DNA from: Pontederia crassipes | Lineage: Eukaryota > Streptophyta > Magnoliopsida > Commelinales > Pontederiaceae | Length of the DNA: 64,000 bases | Assembly (NCBI GenBank): GCA_030549335.1 | Contig: CM060191.1 | Span: 2,051,001-2,115,000 of the forward strand | Direction: 5' to 3' | Shown: positions 23,839 through 36,684 of the stretch, in pieces | How the letters are laid out: every line of letters starts with the position of its first letter | Position numbering within the stretch: position 1 is the stretch's first letter | Notes under the pieces: model-generated | Seen by the model: only the letters and a program-made list of their open reading frames with translations | Told to the model about the DNA's origin: nothing | The model's database searches: none | Translations under genes and position numbers: made by a program

Positions 23839-26800
23839 ATGTCATCCTCAATTAGCACCATGTCCACCGTTTGCTCTATGGTTGTTCCTAGCGGCGACAG
23901 GAAGCTGTTAACTTCCAGCGGGAAGTTGTCCCAATTTTCTTCATTTACGTCTATATCATCTAGTTCCTTCGGCAGCAGAAGCCATAGCCTAAGGTTCCAG
24001 AGACGAGGTGGCTTGAAGATCAACGCAATGGCCAAAGAGTTATACTTCAACAAGGATGGCTCAGCTATCAAGAAGCTACAAGTGAGCTATCTAACATTAA
24101 CCATCTTGCAAATGTACCTTTTTAGCTGCTGACAAAGTGCTTGCTTCATTGTTGCTAAATACCTCTACTTTCCTGTTTCTTGTCAGAATGGAGTAAATAA
24201 GCTGGCAGACCTTGTTGGGGTCACTCTTGGTCCCAAAGGCAGGAATGTTGTTTTGGAGAGCAAGTACGGATCGCCGAAGATCGTAAATGATGGGGTTACA
24301 GTGGCAAAGGAGGTAGTCTATGGAGCTGCACTGTGTATAATCTTGATTTCATAATGTATCTTGCTAAGGATTGACATGCTCTTAGGTTGAGCTGGCGGAT
24401 CCTGTTGAGAACATTGGTGCTAAGCTGGTGAGGCAGGCTGCTGCTAAGACTAATGACTTGGCTGGTGATGGGACGACTACATCTGTGGTTCTTGCTCAAG
24501 GAATGATTGCTGAAGGTGTTAAGGTAGACATTTGATTCCTAGGTGTTTGTAAGCTGCAGGAGATACACATCCACTCGAGGCACTTTTTGATTACTTGAAT
24601 TTTGTAATTTGTCTAGGTGGTTGCAGCAGGCGCCAACCCTGTTCAAATTACCCGTGGTATTGAGAAAACTGCTAAAGCTCTAGTTGCGGAACTCAAGAAA
24701 ATATCCAAAGAGGTAAACTAACCAATGGTTCCTTCATATCTTAACTGTAGATGGTCATTCATTGGATGCACAGTATATATTTATTATTTTCCTTATATGC
24801 ACTTTTTTATTTTTGAGTTCATAATAACCATGTAATTTTTTTCTTCTTCTGATGAATACCCTTGTATAGTTTGTGATTTCATTTTCCTACTAATTTTTTG
24901 TATTTCAGGTTGAGGACAGCGAACTAGCAGATGTAGCTGCTGTTAGTGCTGGAAACAACTACGAAATAGGGAATATGATAGCAGAGGCAATGAGCAAGGT
25001 TGGCAGGAAGGGGGTGGTTACACTGGAAGAAGGAAAAAGTGCTGAAAACAATCTATATGTTGTGGAGGGAATGCAATTTGATCGTGGTTATATGTCCCCT
25101 TACTTTGTGACGGATAGTGAGAAAATGACAGCTGAATATGAGAATTGCAAGGTTTGGCCTTATTTGGCAGAAGTTTTTTTTCTTAACAGGATTGTTTTAT
25201 CCCTCTTCTAAGTTGTATCAACTCCATTCGACTTTGTTTTTTGAATGTCATTCCTGTTGGCTTCCAGTTGCTTCTTGTTGATAAAAAGATTACAAACGCG
25301 AGAGACCTAATCAATGTGTTGGAGGATGCTATAAGAGGAGGATACCCGGTAATAATAATTGCAGAAGACATTGAACAAGAAGCTCTCGCAACTTTGGTCG
25401 TGAATAAGCTTAGAGGGTCCCTGAAGATTGCAGCACTTAAAGCCCCAGGTTTTGGAGAGCGCAAGAGTCAATATCTGGATGACATAGCTATACTAACAGG
25501 AGGTATTTTAGATGATTTCATGTGTATATTGTTCTTCAAGTTTGATTGTCCCAGAATTTGGTGTCATTGTACAAAAATGTTCTGACTCAAGTTTCTCTTC
25601 AGGGACTGTAATCAGAGAAGAAGTTGGACTTTCCCTTGATAAAGCTGGCAAGGAGGTTTTGGGTAATGCTGCTAAGGTTGTACTCACGAAGGATTCCACT
25701 ACCATAGTCGGTGATGGCACCACCCAGGAGGAAGTCAACAAAAGAGTCGCACAGATCAGAAATCTGATCGAGGTAACATGAAATTTATGTGTATAATCTT
25801 TTTCATTTCCCATGTGTCTGCTGATTGTTGAAGGTTATCATTCAGAATTTTGTTTTGTCAAATTCTCCAGGCTGCTGAGCAAGAGTATGAGAAGGAAAAG
25901 CTTAATGAGAGAATAGCAAAGTTATCTGGTGGTGTTGCTGTTATCCAGGTATGGAAAATGCTCTCTCCAATATGACTTATCTTTACTGCGATTAAGTTGT
26001 TGCAAATCTTCTATGGCTGGCAAGTGGTAGATGCATATCTTGATTTTATTCCTGTACTTGTGCAGGTTGGAGCTCAGACTGAAACAGAACTGAAAGAGAA
26101 GAAGCTAAGAGTTGAGGATGCTCTCAATGCTACAAAGGTATGTGCTAATTACTAGACTACTTTGTCCTTCTATCTTGTCCGATTTCTTATGTTTATTCCT
26201 TTATATTATTAGGCTGCCGTGGAGGAAGGAATAGTTGTTGGTGGTGGCTGTGCTCTTCTGAGGCTTGCTTCGAAAGTAGATGTCATCAAAGAGACCTTGG
26301 ATAATGATGAACAAAAGGTTAGTTTATCTATTGACTGCACTTCTTTTTCATTTTTATTTGTCAAACACCCTTGTGGTTTCACAGCTGGTAACTTTGAATG
26401 CTTATTATATGTTCATTTTGATGGCTGCATCCGCTCATCCTATTTCTTGTGGTTCTGCAGGTTGGTGCAGACATAGTCAAACGAGCTTTGAGCTACCCAC
26501 TTAAACTCATAGCTAAGAATGCTGGTGTTAATGGAAGTGTAGTCATGGAAAAGGTATTAATACTTCATAGTTTTCCCAGCATAGAATTGCTGAAACGATC
26601 TCTTGGAAAGAAATACTTATGTTTTACTATTTTGGTTATGTTAGGTCCTTTCTAATGATAGCGTTAAGTATGGTTATAATGCTGCAACCGGCAACTATGA
26701 GGACTTGATGGCTGCTGGTATAATTGACCCTACCAAGGTATTATGAAGCATTTCTTCTTTGAGAAGCTTGTATTGTCGTCTGTGTCAGTTTTTGTAAACT

Positions 26801-27278
26801 TATGTGGTAGGGGAGAGATCCCTTTCCAAGTTGAGGAAAAAAAGTCTAGGTGGTAGATTCCACAATACTATGTATTTATATGGCTCGGCAATCTTTCGTC
26901 CTGAAGTTCAACAAGGTCTAGGCATTGGATGAGTACTACAACATCAAATGTTTGTCTCCTTGTATAGTCTGATACAGTTGGATCATAGTTACAGTATTTT
27001 GCTTTTTCTGATTTGGTGACCTCTCCTTTCAACAGGTGGTGAGGTGTTGCCTGGAGCATGCTGCATCAGTGTCCAAGACCTTCCTCACCTCTGATGTTGT
27101 GGTTGTTGACATCAAGGAGCCCGAACCAGTCCCCGTTGGAAACCCAATGGATAACTCAGGTATATGTTCTTAAACCGATATCAAGATTCCCTATATGTAT
27201 GCTTCTATTCTGACCTTTAAATGCACATTCTCTAAACTGTGAATCTCGTGTTCTTTGTCATCAGGATATGGGTACTAA
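23839..27278 (+). CDS. CPN60B: Plastid chaperonin 60 subunit beta, copy 1
   Basis: Fourteen exons: 23839-24081, 24187-24312, 24386-24523, 24617-24712, 24909-25151, 25268-25502, 25603-25772, 25871-25948, 26066-26137, 26213-26317, 26461-26553, 26645-26737, 27036-27159, 27265-27278. All have GT/AG borders and the frame is open throughout (609 residues, normal for the family). Residues 1 to about 63 are a Ser-rich, Arg/Lys-containing plastid transit peptide; the mature protein should begin near [12 protein letters not shown]. GroEL-type landmarks include [21 protein letters not shown] (150-155, ATP site), the apical [21 protein letters not shown] with the catalytic-type Asp 461, and VVGGG. The C-terminus is NPMDNSGYGY, as in other plant beta subunits. 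The product assembles with alpha subunits into the stromal tetradecamer that folds proteins such as Rubisco large subunit, helped by Cpn20/Cpn10. The tandem partner lies 5.3 kb downstream. Confidence 0.97.
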
Positions 27279-28205
27279 TTAACTAGCCAGCTTTAGACAG
27301 GATCAAATTCTTCCATACGAGGCAGATGCCTGCTTTTTGTAAATCTTAGCTTCGATTATTCCATGTCAAGGTGTAGCTGATTGATTTCACAGGAAGCCAC
27401 TGCTCTGCTATTTTGTTTCAGAAAATTGTATCAGGCTAATCTATAAGAATAGTCTTGCTCGAGTTTTGAGGAAAATACGTTGACTTTCATCACTATCGGA
27501 TGCCTCACAAATGGGTCAAATAAAACAGGGATCCAGTTTTAAAATCATGATGTGTTGAGCTGCGTAACTTGGTGTTCTTGTTGCCTTTTCGTCTGTTGAT
27601 GCTGCAGAAGAGTTTGATGTGATGCTTCATATGCTGTTTCTGTTCATGTTGTTCAGAACTATTAACTTTAGACTTTAATTTGAGTTTATTTTCACAACTA
27701 TTATAATATGATATTTCCAACATAGGGAAAGGCATCAAGGCAATTAAGACTAATTTATTCTTCAGTACTTTATATATGGGTTATATATTTCTTAATTATC
27801 TTATAATATTAATTCATATATTCTTGGATCATATAAGTGTAAAGTGTAGAATAAAGGAGAATATATAAGTTTAAATTTATTAAATGCATCAACAAATATT
27901 TTATTGAGGGCCTGGGCCCCACTTCAATTATTGATGCGGTTAGGTAAACGTCCCATAAAATCGGAATGATGCAGCGAAAAATAACGTTCCCCCTTCCAAT
28001 CAAATAATGCGTGATTGCTGTGAGAAAAAAAAACTCAATTTATACGTCTCGAACCAAGAAACTATTGAGCTTTTGAATTTTATTATGTTATAAAAACATC
28101 AAAAATTAAGATATAAGTATAATTTATTAATTACTAATATTAAAATGTGGGTGGAGAAAAACAAGTAAAAAGTACTCCTTACATTTCACATGCAGACAAA
28201 CAAGA
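27279..28205. other. 3' UTR of Cpn60 beta copy 1 and spacer
   Basis: The first ~450 bases are probably 3' UTR. The rest is AT-rich spacer with no recognised feature. The duplicated block begins again at 28206. Confidence 0.6.
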
Positions 28206-28533
28206 GATTGCAAACGGTTCGCACAGGCCGGTCCAACAAATTTAACCGGTTCGCTCCAACCGGAGTGGCACTGTTATTACTGAAATCTTCTAGATAGTTC
28301 CGCCGGGGATCACATCGCGAACCATTGATGTCCGATCCGACGGTCGAGACGTCGTCGAAGCTTCAAGAGGAGAGGAGCAGATCATAAACCCTTCGTCCCT
28401 CCTATAAGGGCCGCCTCCCTCATCCGCTCGACGCAGCTGACACCGCTACTTCTCCAGGAAGAGGGCTGAGGGCTAAGGGAGGAAGCTTTAGCGCGAGCCT
28501 CGTCGACTGTAGGGCTTTCGATCCATATTTGAG
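28206..28533 (+). promoter_or_regulatory. Promoter and 5' leader exon of Cpn60 beta copy 2
   Basis: Near-identical to the copy 1 promoter from gattgcaaacggttcgcaca onward. TATAAGG lies at 28403. The leader exon ends at 28533 and is followed by a 640-base leader intron (28534-29173). Confidence 0.7.
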
Positions 28534-29176
28534 GTATGCTGTTGCGTTCCTTCGAGTCCTCTCTCCTTGTCAGATCGACAATGTCTCCGATGGCTTCTGG
28601 TCTGTTGCACTTTTCGCGTCATAATTTGAATCGAGGGGTTGGCTTTTAGTTGCTGTATTGGTCAAGTTGCAATTTTAAGGATTCGTCTTCGCCGCTTTGT
28701 TTCTGATGGAAAAAAACTTTATTTTTCTTGGAAAAAAAGGGTTGAGTTTTGGTGTTATAGTTTGGGCTACAGAATTTTCGGAAGGGATAACTTATAAAGG
28801 TGGTGTTTTTGACAAATCGTAGTTTGTATTCAACGACATTTTCGCAAATTTCGTCTTTAAGGAGCTTGTTTCTTGAGGAGTTAAATAGCGCAGGCGAAAT
28901 TATGTATAATGAAACAATTCATCTGAGATTTCTTTTTTTTTTAACTCAAGAGATGCCTGTTCATTCAACTCAATCCGGTTGGTCCATTTTCCATGTCAGT
29001 GTTGTTACACTATCTGTTGCTGTGTCTCAAAAGCGTTCCTTGCCTTCATGTTGTATACTTGTATCACGTTGTAATTTATGTAAAACTGAATGTGCAAGAA
29101 TACGATACCCTGCTCAGTTTTCTTTGGTATAAGACCAGTGATTTTTTTGTGTGACTTGTGTCTATGCTAGCAGGCT

Positions 29177-32100
29177 ATGGCATCCTCAATTAGCACCATG
29201 TCCACCGTTTGCTCTATGGTTGTTCCTAGCGGCGACAGGAAGCTGTTAACTTCCGGCGGGAAGTTGTCCCAATTTTCTTCATTTACGTCTATATCATCTA
29301 GTTCCCTCAGCAGCAGAAGCCATAGCCTATGGTTCCAGAGAAGAGGTGGCTTGAAGATCAATGCAATGGCCAAAGAGTTATACTTCAACAAGGATGGCTC
29401 AGCTATCAAAAAACTACAAGTGAGCTATCTAACATTAAACATCTTGCAAATGTACCTTTTTAGCTGCTGTCAAATGCCCACTTCATTGTTGCTAAATACA
29501 TCTACTTTCCTGTTTCTTGTCAGAATGGAGTAAATAAGCTGGCAGACCTTGTCGGGGTTACTCTTGGTCCCAAAGGCAGGAATGTTGTTTTAGAGAGCAA
29601 GTACGGATCGCCGAAGATCGTAAATGATGGGGTCACAGTGGCAAGGGAGGTAGTCTATGGAGCTGTACTGTGCATAATCTTGATTTCATAGTGCATCTTG
29701 CTAAGGATTGACATGCTTTTAGGTTGAACTGGCGGATCCTGTTGAGAACATTGGCGCTAAGCTGGTGAGGCAAGCTGCTGCTAAGACTAATGACTTGGCT
29801 GGTGATGGGACGACTACATCTGTGGTTCTTGCTCAAGGAATGATTGCTGAAGGTGTTAAGGTAGACATTTGATTCCTAGGTGTTTGTAAGCTGCTGGAGA
29901 TACACATCCACTCGAGGCACTTTCTGATTACTTGAATTTCATAATTTGTGTAGGTGGTGGCAGCAGGCGCCAACCCTGTGCAGATTACCCGTGGTATTGA
30001 GAAGACTGCTAAAGCTCTAGTTGCGGAACTCAAGAAAATATCCAAAGAGGTAAACTTACAAATGGTTCTTCATGTTTTAACTGTAGATGGTCATTCATTT
30101 GATGCACAGTATATATTTAAGTTTCCCCATATATGCACTTGTTTGGTTTTTAAGTTCATAATACCCATATATATGTATAGTTTTGACTTCATTTTTCCAA
30201 GTAATTTTTCGTATTTCAGGTTGAAGACAGTGAACTAGCAGATGTCGCTGCTGTTAGTGCTGGAAACAATTATGAAATAGGGAATATGATAGCAGAGGCA
30301 ATGAACAAGGTTGGCAGGAAGGGGGTGGTTACACTGGAAGAAGGAAAAAGTGCTGAAAACAATCTCTATGTTGTGGAGGGAATGCAATTTGATCGTGGTT
30401 ACATGTCCCCTTACTTTGTGACGGATAGTGAGAAAATGACAGCTGAATATGAGAATTGCAAGGTTATTTGTCTGATGTTTTTCTTTCTTAACAGGGTCAT
30501 TTTCAATTCCATCTGAAGGACTTTTCCTGTAATTGTCATGCCTTTGGTTTTCAGTTGCTTCTTGTTGATAAAAAGATTACAAATGCAAGAGATCTTATCA
30601 ATGTTTTGGAAGATGCTATAAGAGGAGGGTACCCTGTAATAATAATTGCGGAAGACATTGAACAAGAAGCCCTTGCAACTTTGGTTGTGAATAAGCTTAG
30701 AGGGGCCTTGAAGATTGCCGCACTTAAAGCCCCTGGTTTCGGGGAGCGGAAGAGTCAATACCTTGATGACATAGCTATATTAACTGGAGGTATTTTAACA
30801 TTTCACTATGTCTAAATTTTGTCATGTTTGATTGTCCAATTACTTGATGTCATTATCGACTCAAATTTGTTTCTGCAGGGACTGTAATCAGAGAAGAAGT
30901 TGGGCTTTCCCTGGATAAAGCTGGTAAGGAGGTTTTGGGAAATGCTGCAAAGGTTGTACTCACGAAGGATTCCACCACCATAGTCGGTGATGGCAGTACC
31001 CAGGAGGAAGTAAACAAAAGAGTAGCACAAATAAGAAATCTGATCGAGGTTTCAACATGAGATTATGTGTCCAGTATTATTTTTCAGTTTATCCTATGCT
31101 GCTGCTTAATGAGGATTGCCATTCAACTCTTTTTCTAACCAAATTCTCCAGGCTGCTGAGCAAGAATATGAGAAGGAAAAGCTTAATGAGAGAATAGCGA
31201 AGCTATCCGGTGGTGTTGCTGTTATCCAGGTAAAGAAGATATTATCTCAAATCTCACTTATGTCTACTGGGAATATGTTGATGTTTATCATCTATGGCTG
31301 ATGAGTAGCAGACTTAGCTTTATTCTTGTTCATGTGCAGGTTGGAGCTCAGACTGAAACAGAATTGAAAGAGAAGAAGCTCAGAGTTGAGGATGCTCTTA
31401 ATGCTACAAAGGTATGTGACATTTGTTTATTTGACTATGGTGTGTCAATTCTTTGTCTTATAGAAATTCAGTAGATTCATACCTTTCTTTAGGCTGCTGT
31501 AGAGGAAGGTATTGTTGTTGGTGGAGGCTGTGCTCTTCTGAGACTTGCTTCAAAAGTCGATGCCATCAAGGAGACTTTGGATAATGACGAGCAAAAGGTT
31601 GGTATTTGTAATGACTAAATGTCTTGTTCATTTTTACATGTCAACAGCATTAGTTTGACTAAAATGACTGAATCTTCAAGATGCCATCATGTTAATCAAG
31701 AAGTCCCACCTAATTCTTGTGCTTGTTCTGTAGGTTGGTGCAGACATAGTCAAACGGGCATTGAGCTACCCACTTAAGCTTATAGCTAAGAATGCTGGTG
31801 TTAATGGAAGTGTAGTAATGGAAAAGGTATTGGAACTTTTTAGTTTCCCGGCGCATAATTGTTGAAATGATCTGTAGCAAAGACTAACTTTGTTTTGTTG
31901 ATTTAATTGCCTTAGGTACTTTCTAATGACAGTGTCAAGTATGGTTATAATGCTGCAACGGGCAGCTATGAGGACTTGATGGCTGCTGGTATAATTGACC
32001 CCACAAAGGTATGTGTGTATGAATCATTTCTCCATCCAGAATCTTTGTTTTCTTCTCTCTGCTTCTGTAAATTTTGGTGGTAGGCAAGATTCATTTGAAG

Positions 32101-32538
32101 GTTGAGAAAACAAAATTAGGTGCATTTCTATAACTCTGCATTTGGACTGAGAATCAAAACATTTGTGTTTTCTTCTTGTATTCTGATACAATTCCATCTA
32201 ATCTGCTATTCGTGTTATCTTAATTTGATCAAGTGATTGCCTAGATTGCTATATCTTTGCGTCTGGATGATGATTTCTTCCATGTAACAGGTGGTGAGGT
32301 GTTGCTTGGAGCATGCTGCATCGGTTTCCAAGACCTTCCTAACCTCTGATGTTGTGGTTGTTGACATCAAGGAATCCGAGCCGGTCCCTGTTGGAAACCC
32401 AATGGATAATTCAGGTAGATCCTCTTAGTCCCAGTCCAATGTTTCCTATTTATAAGCTTCTCTCGATCTTTACACCGTCATATTACATTCTCTAAACTGT
32501 GGATTTTGTGTTCATTGTCATCAGGTTATGGATACTAA
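29177..32538 (+). CDS. CPN60B: Plastid chaperonin 60 subunit beta, copy 2
   Basis: Fourteen exons with the same lengths and phases as copy 1: 29177-29419, 29524-29649, 29723-29860, 29954-30049, 30220-30462, 30555-30789, 30879-31048, 31152-31229, 31340-31411, 31493-31597, 31734-31826, 31916-32008, 32291-32414, 32525-32538. The product is again 609 residues with no stop. By eye about a dozen residues differ from copy 1, several of them in the transit peptide. Mature-region changes include VAKE to VARE, AMSK to AMNK, RGSLK to RGALK, DGTTQ to DGSTQ, VDVIK to VDAIK, ATGNY to ATGSY and KEPEP to KESEP. None touches the GDGTTT or RVEDA sites, so both copies should be active. Leader, promoter and the first introns are almost the same as in copy 1, while later introns are very different. 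Confidence 0.97.
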
Positions 32539-32824
32539 TTTACTGAGTCAGCATACACGAGTTTTAAGGTCATCCGGCGGATGCCTTATTTTTGTAGTTC
32601 TTTTTTGTTTGATTTGTCAATTTCACAGAGACTCTACTCTTCGGCCTCAAAAGAATGATTGTATCAGGCCATCTATCTGTCTATCAAATAGGATTCATGT
32701 TATAGTGAGAACACTGTGGAGGAAATAACTTTGGCAAATAACTGATACCTTTCTTTTTCTCACCAATTCTCTAGCCCTCAATGGATCAGACAAAACTGAG
32801 GTTGTTAATCATGTTTGACAATGG

Positions 32825-33218
32825 TAAAAAGAGTATTTAGCGTTTAACGGTTTAAACTTTATTTTTTCGGTTTGGTAAAATACTTAAGACAGCGATTGTT
32901 GAAAAACTATTTTTGTTGGCGTTTATTTTTTTTATGATTTTATCCTTATTAAATTGCATTATTACTTTTTTATTTGTCTTATTATTTTAATATAGAATCA
33001 TTCAAGTGTATTTATTTTATATCCATATTTAATTAATTACAAATTATTTATTTCATTAGGATATTAATTACTTATTTATTAGATCATAAAATTTATAGAG
33101 CAATTGAATTGAATAATTTATTATATATTTAATTATGTTATTTTATTATATTCACCAACTAATTTTAGTTCTAAATTTATCAAATGCTTATTATTAATAT
33201 ATTCTAAATAAAACCGTT
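32825..33218. repeat. Dispersed AT-rich repeat, copy 2 (MITE-like)
   Basis: Shares ordered blocks with 2568-3215. The ends carry gtttaacggttt and, inverted, gttaacggtttt. It lies between the Cpn60 beta copy 2 3' UTR (32539 to about 32800) and the first thaumatin promoter. Confidence 0.5.
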
Positions 33219-33298
33219 AACTGCCAATTATACGAAACGAACCTTTCAAAATGAAATAAGACGGAACTACTTACAAAAAAAAAAAAAAAAATACAGGA

Positions 33299-33607
33299 CG
33301 CGCTAATTATACACCGAGTTCTGCTCGGCCTCGTAGTATACAAAAATGAGAAGAGCAGCAAGTCCGCATCATAAAACTGATACTGTAGAAAGTGCAACTC
33401 GTGGAGTTGGAAGAAGGAGAAGAAGAAACTCCGAATCAATACAGGAACATAAATTTATCAACTCCTAGAAAAGAAATAAGGTTCGCCTGGTCAGAATCGG
33501 ATCTCATAGCTTCGAGTTGGAGCCTTATAAATACAGCTACAAGTTTCCTCCTCGATCGTCTCATGCTCGCTCTCCTGCCCTGTCCTGTCCTTCTTGACAT
33601 ATTGACC
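33299..33607 (+). promoter_or_regulatory. Promoter of thaumatin-like gene TLP1
   Basis: TATAAATA lies at 33526-33533, about 75 bases before the chosen ATG. The 62 bases 33473-33534 recur at 43201-43262 with one mismatch, and a more diverged version of 33299-33430 recurs near 40260-40400. Two upstream ATGs (33392 and 33563) are in frame but lie before or just after the TATA box. They are not shared by the paralogues. Confidence 0.6.
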
Positions 33608-34651
33608 ATGTCGCGCTCCACGTCTTCGCCTTCCTTTCTCGCGCGTGCTGCCTTCCGCCTCCTCTGCGCTCTTCTGCTGATCTCCTGCGGCGGCTTCAAC
33701 GGCGCGTCCGCAACCACCATCGAAGTGATCAACCACTGCCCGTACCCCATCTGGCCGGGCGTCCAGTCCAACGCCGGCTCCGTCACGCCCGAGATCTCCG
33801 GCTTCTACCTCTTCCCCGGCGCGGCCTTCCCCGTCCACGCGCCCTACTCCTGGTCCGGCCGCATCTGGGCGCGCACCGCGTGCGGCGTCGATCCTACCAC
33901 CAGTAACTTCTCCTGCGCCACCGGCAGCTGCGCTTCCGGCGCAGTCGCCTGCAATGGGTTCGGCCCCACGGCCCCTGTGTCGCTCGCCCAGTTCAACCTC
34001 GGGAGCTCGGCGGAGGACGCCATGGACTACTACGACATCAGCCTGGCGGACGGCTTCAACGTGCCCCTCAAGGTGGCGCCGATGGGCTTCGGGGAGAAGA
34101 GCAGCGACTGTAGAGTGACCCAGTGCGATGATGAGCGGTGCCCGCTGGACAACGAGGACAACAAGTCCCCGCACATCTGCCCCACGGCCATAACCCCCAG
34201 CTTCAAGCTCGTCTTCTGCCCCGTTCCAGTCCCGACCACATCGACGCCGAGCAACAACAACACAACAGCTAGTGGCAATGTTACCAAGAACATGCCGGAT
34301 GTCCTCCCACCGGTGGTCTACGTAGCTCCTTCTCCTCCTCCGATGCCGAGGATTAGCAACACCACCGTGGACCATCCATCAACCAACATGACCACCACTT
34401 CAGCGCCAGCGCCAGCTCCGGCAAGCAGCAGCAGCAATGATACTAACCATAAGGACGTTCCGGAAATCAACATAAATATAAACATCACAACCATCTCTGC
34501 TCCAGCTTCGTCTTCAGCTCCAGCGCCAGCTCCAGTTTCGTTGGGCAGGAAGGGGTTTGTCCCCGTCTCTTCTGCGGCCGTCTCGGCCTCCACCGCGTCG
34601 TTGCTCGTCTCCGGCAGCGCCTTGCTTGTGGCTCTTCTTGCCCTTGCTTAG
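33608..34651 (+). CDS. Small thaumatin-like protein with AGP-like tail and GPI-type C-terminus (TLP1)
   Basis: Single exon, 347 residues. Residues 1 to about 35 form a signal peptide ending NGASA. Residues 36-205 form a thaumatin domain with only ten cysteines, in the order of the cereal small thaumatin-like (PR-5) proteins: NHC, TAC, FSC, GSC, VAC, SDC, TQC, ERC, HIC, VFC. Full-size members have sixteen. The family signature is present as FSCATGSCASGAVAC, with Ser where Asp is usual. About 206-322 is rich in Pro, Ala, Ser and Thr with several N-glycosylation sequons (NNT, NVT, NTT, NMT, NDT, NIT) and AP repeats, like arabinogalactan proteins. The last ~25 residues are hydrophobic (LLVSGSALLVALLALA), as in GPI-anchor signals. 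It is likely secreted and tethered to the outer plasma membrane; a defence or wall role is inferred from the domain. The start was chosen by alignment with the paralogue at 45320. Very GC-rich. Confidence 0.88.
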   Translation: MSRSTSSPSFLARAAFRLLCALLLISCGGFNGASATTIEVINHCPYPIWPGVQSNAGSVTPEISGFYLFPGAAFPVHAPYSWSGRIWARTACGVDPTTSNFSCATGSCASGAVACNGFGPTAPVSLAQFNLGSSAEDAMDYYDISLADGFNVPLKVAPMGFGEKSSDCRVTQCDDERCPLDNEDNKSPHICPTAITPSFKLVFCPVPVPTTSTPSNNNTTASGNVTKNMPDVLPPVVYVAPSPPPMPRISNTTVDHPSTNMTTTSAPAPAPASSSSNDTNHKDVPEINININITTISAPASSSAPAPAPVSLGRKGFVPVSSAAVSASTASLLVSGSALLVALLALA

Positions 34652-36122
34652 TTTCGTAGCACACACTGATCGAGCCATTCTCATGTGGCAGTAGCGTAGC
34701 ATGCATGCTCCTTCATGGAGTCATGAATTGTATTAACAATTTTATTTTGCGTGGTTTTTGTTTTGAGTTAGAGTTGGTCCAATTGATCGATGTATAAGCA
34801 TTTGTTTCAATGAACATATATTATGGTCAGTTGTTTTTTCTCACAGTAGCTAAGCATATGATATTATGTGCTGCAATATGTGAACAAATTCTTATGTGCA
34901 AGCATACTTGGCTACTCTGTTTTATTGTTCATTTGACGTCTTCATCTTTAAACCATTTCTCATCTCCAACTCTCAAGAGCTAACCCCTCTACTTTCCTTT
35001 GTTCCACTAAAGTATCATGACACAGCCACTCTTTTACATTCAGATCTCTAAATCGCGGTCATCTTTTACTTGAAGAAAGTTTGAGCTGCATTCAGATATC
35101 TCTACTACAGTCTATCATTACTGACAGCCAAAGCACTTGCAGGAACTGATGCTAAAAAAATTTGGGCAAGGCATCCGCAGATCACTGCTAGGACTATTTC
35201 TGTCTTAGATACTAATAGTTAAGAGTTAATTAATCAAATGCTCCTGAACTTTGACGTTTGCTCCGTTTTATCCTTTAATTTTAATTTGTAACATGAATGA
35301 CTTATTTTTTAACTCATTACACCGAATGTCATTTTCACCGTTGATCATCCATTTCCCGATCGCATAGCTAACGTGACGCTCACACGATATTTTCTCCACG
35401 TAAGTATTTAATGACGTAAAAATACTACAAAAAAAATAATTGAAAAAAATAAAAATACTGTCACATAGAGGAAGAGGGGCGGTGTTCCTTCTCTCTTTTT
35501 TAATTATTATATTATTTTTATCAAATCAGCCATAAATTTCCGTTCGAGCGTGCAACTTCTTCCAAACGCATCGGCCGAACTTTCACGTCACATCGTAAAG
35601 TTTCAGAGACATCAAGAACTTTAATTCTTCAATCCAAACACAGTCTAGTGTGTCATATTCCAATATCAGTGAACAAGTAATGAGACACATCGATTCAATT
35701 CGGATCAGAGAAAACTCGTACGGAACCCAGACTGAGTCACTAGCTACTAGGGCCAGATTAGGTGTCACTTGCCATATCCTATTTGGATTCGGATCGAATT
35801 CTTACGAACTTGATCGCGTACTACCTACACCCGGTCGGATTTTGAATATGTAGATATATATAGAAACTGTTACAATCTTCTATTATCTTTTATAACCTTT
35901 AATTTTTAAATTTATTTGATAGACTAAATATTATATTATTTTTTTCAAAGAACCTTGATGTTACATTTTATTTAATAGAATTTCATCACATTATTGTTTA
36001 GACATTGGGGAATACGTAGGCGATGAAATATTGCTAACTCCTTGTTGCCAAATATCAGAGATTTTTTTTTAGGAAAAGTAATTTTATTGATATTAAGTTA
36101 CTCAATGTTATATATATTTGTT

Positions 36123-36182
<60 letters not shown>

Positions 36183-36679
36183 TGTTTGAAATTTATGCTC
36201 CAACTCTTTTCCCGTGTTTCATCACACATCAATTTTTTTCGTCGCCTTTTATGCAATAACAATTTAATTGTCATTTGATTTATTGAACTATTTTATTTTA
36301 TATTTTGTGCATCTTAAATGGCACCGACAATACTAGAGAATTTATTTTACCATATTTTTTTATTAACTTATATTATTTGATTTGATCGTTCGACTTGATT
36401 CAAAAATCGCCAATCCGGGTCGACGGTGGAATCGAATTTTACAACATCCACCTATATTCAAACGAAGTTATTCGTTTCGTGCAAATTTTTAGAAATCGAA
36501 TATATACATTGAAAGAAATGTATATATTCATATGGGAGCGAATCTTCTACTTATAAATAGTGCACACTATAAAATTATTCATTTTATTTAAATATTTTCA
36601 ACAGTTAACATTAATATTTCGAAATTTTTATCATCAAAATAACAATTATATAAAACATTAAAACTTTTCTAATCCAAAG
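34652..36679. other. TLP1 3' UTR and AT-rich spacer
   Basis: 34652 to about 34930 is 3' UTR shared with other cluster members (gagtcatgaattgta is a marker). 35653-35760 has weak similarity to 38262-38330 (a 'tcatattccaat ... cggatca' order), possibly old upstream sequence of a lost copy. 36125-36177 is a TA microsatellite flanked by tttgtttg on both sides. Otherwise nothing was recognised. Confidence 0.5.
36125..36177. repeat. (TA)n microsatellite
   Basis: About 26 TA units, bordered by tttgtttg on each side. Confidence 0.9.
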
Positions 36680-36684
36680 CTTGT

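Noticed and set aside
33392-33607. Longer N-terminus for TLP1 starting at 33392
   Set aside because: It would begin upstream of the TATA box, has no counterpart in the paralogues, and would bury the signal peptide.
33491-34375. 294-codon open frame on the minus strand opposite TLP1 (and 272 codons at 45245-46063 opposite TLP3)
   Set aside because: They are exact antisense shadows of GC-rich thaumatin coding sequence and follow its codon bias. The sequence is Gly/Arg/Val/Ala-rich with no domain.
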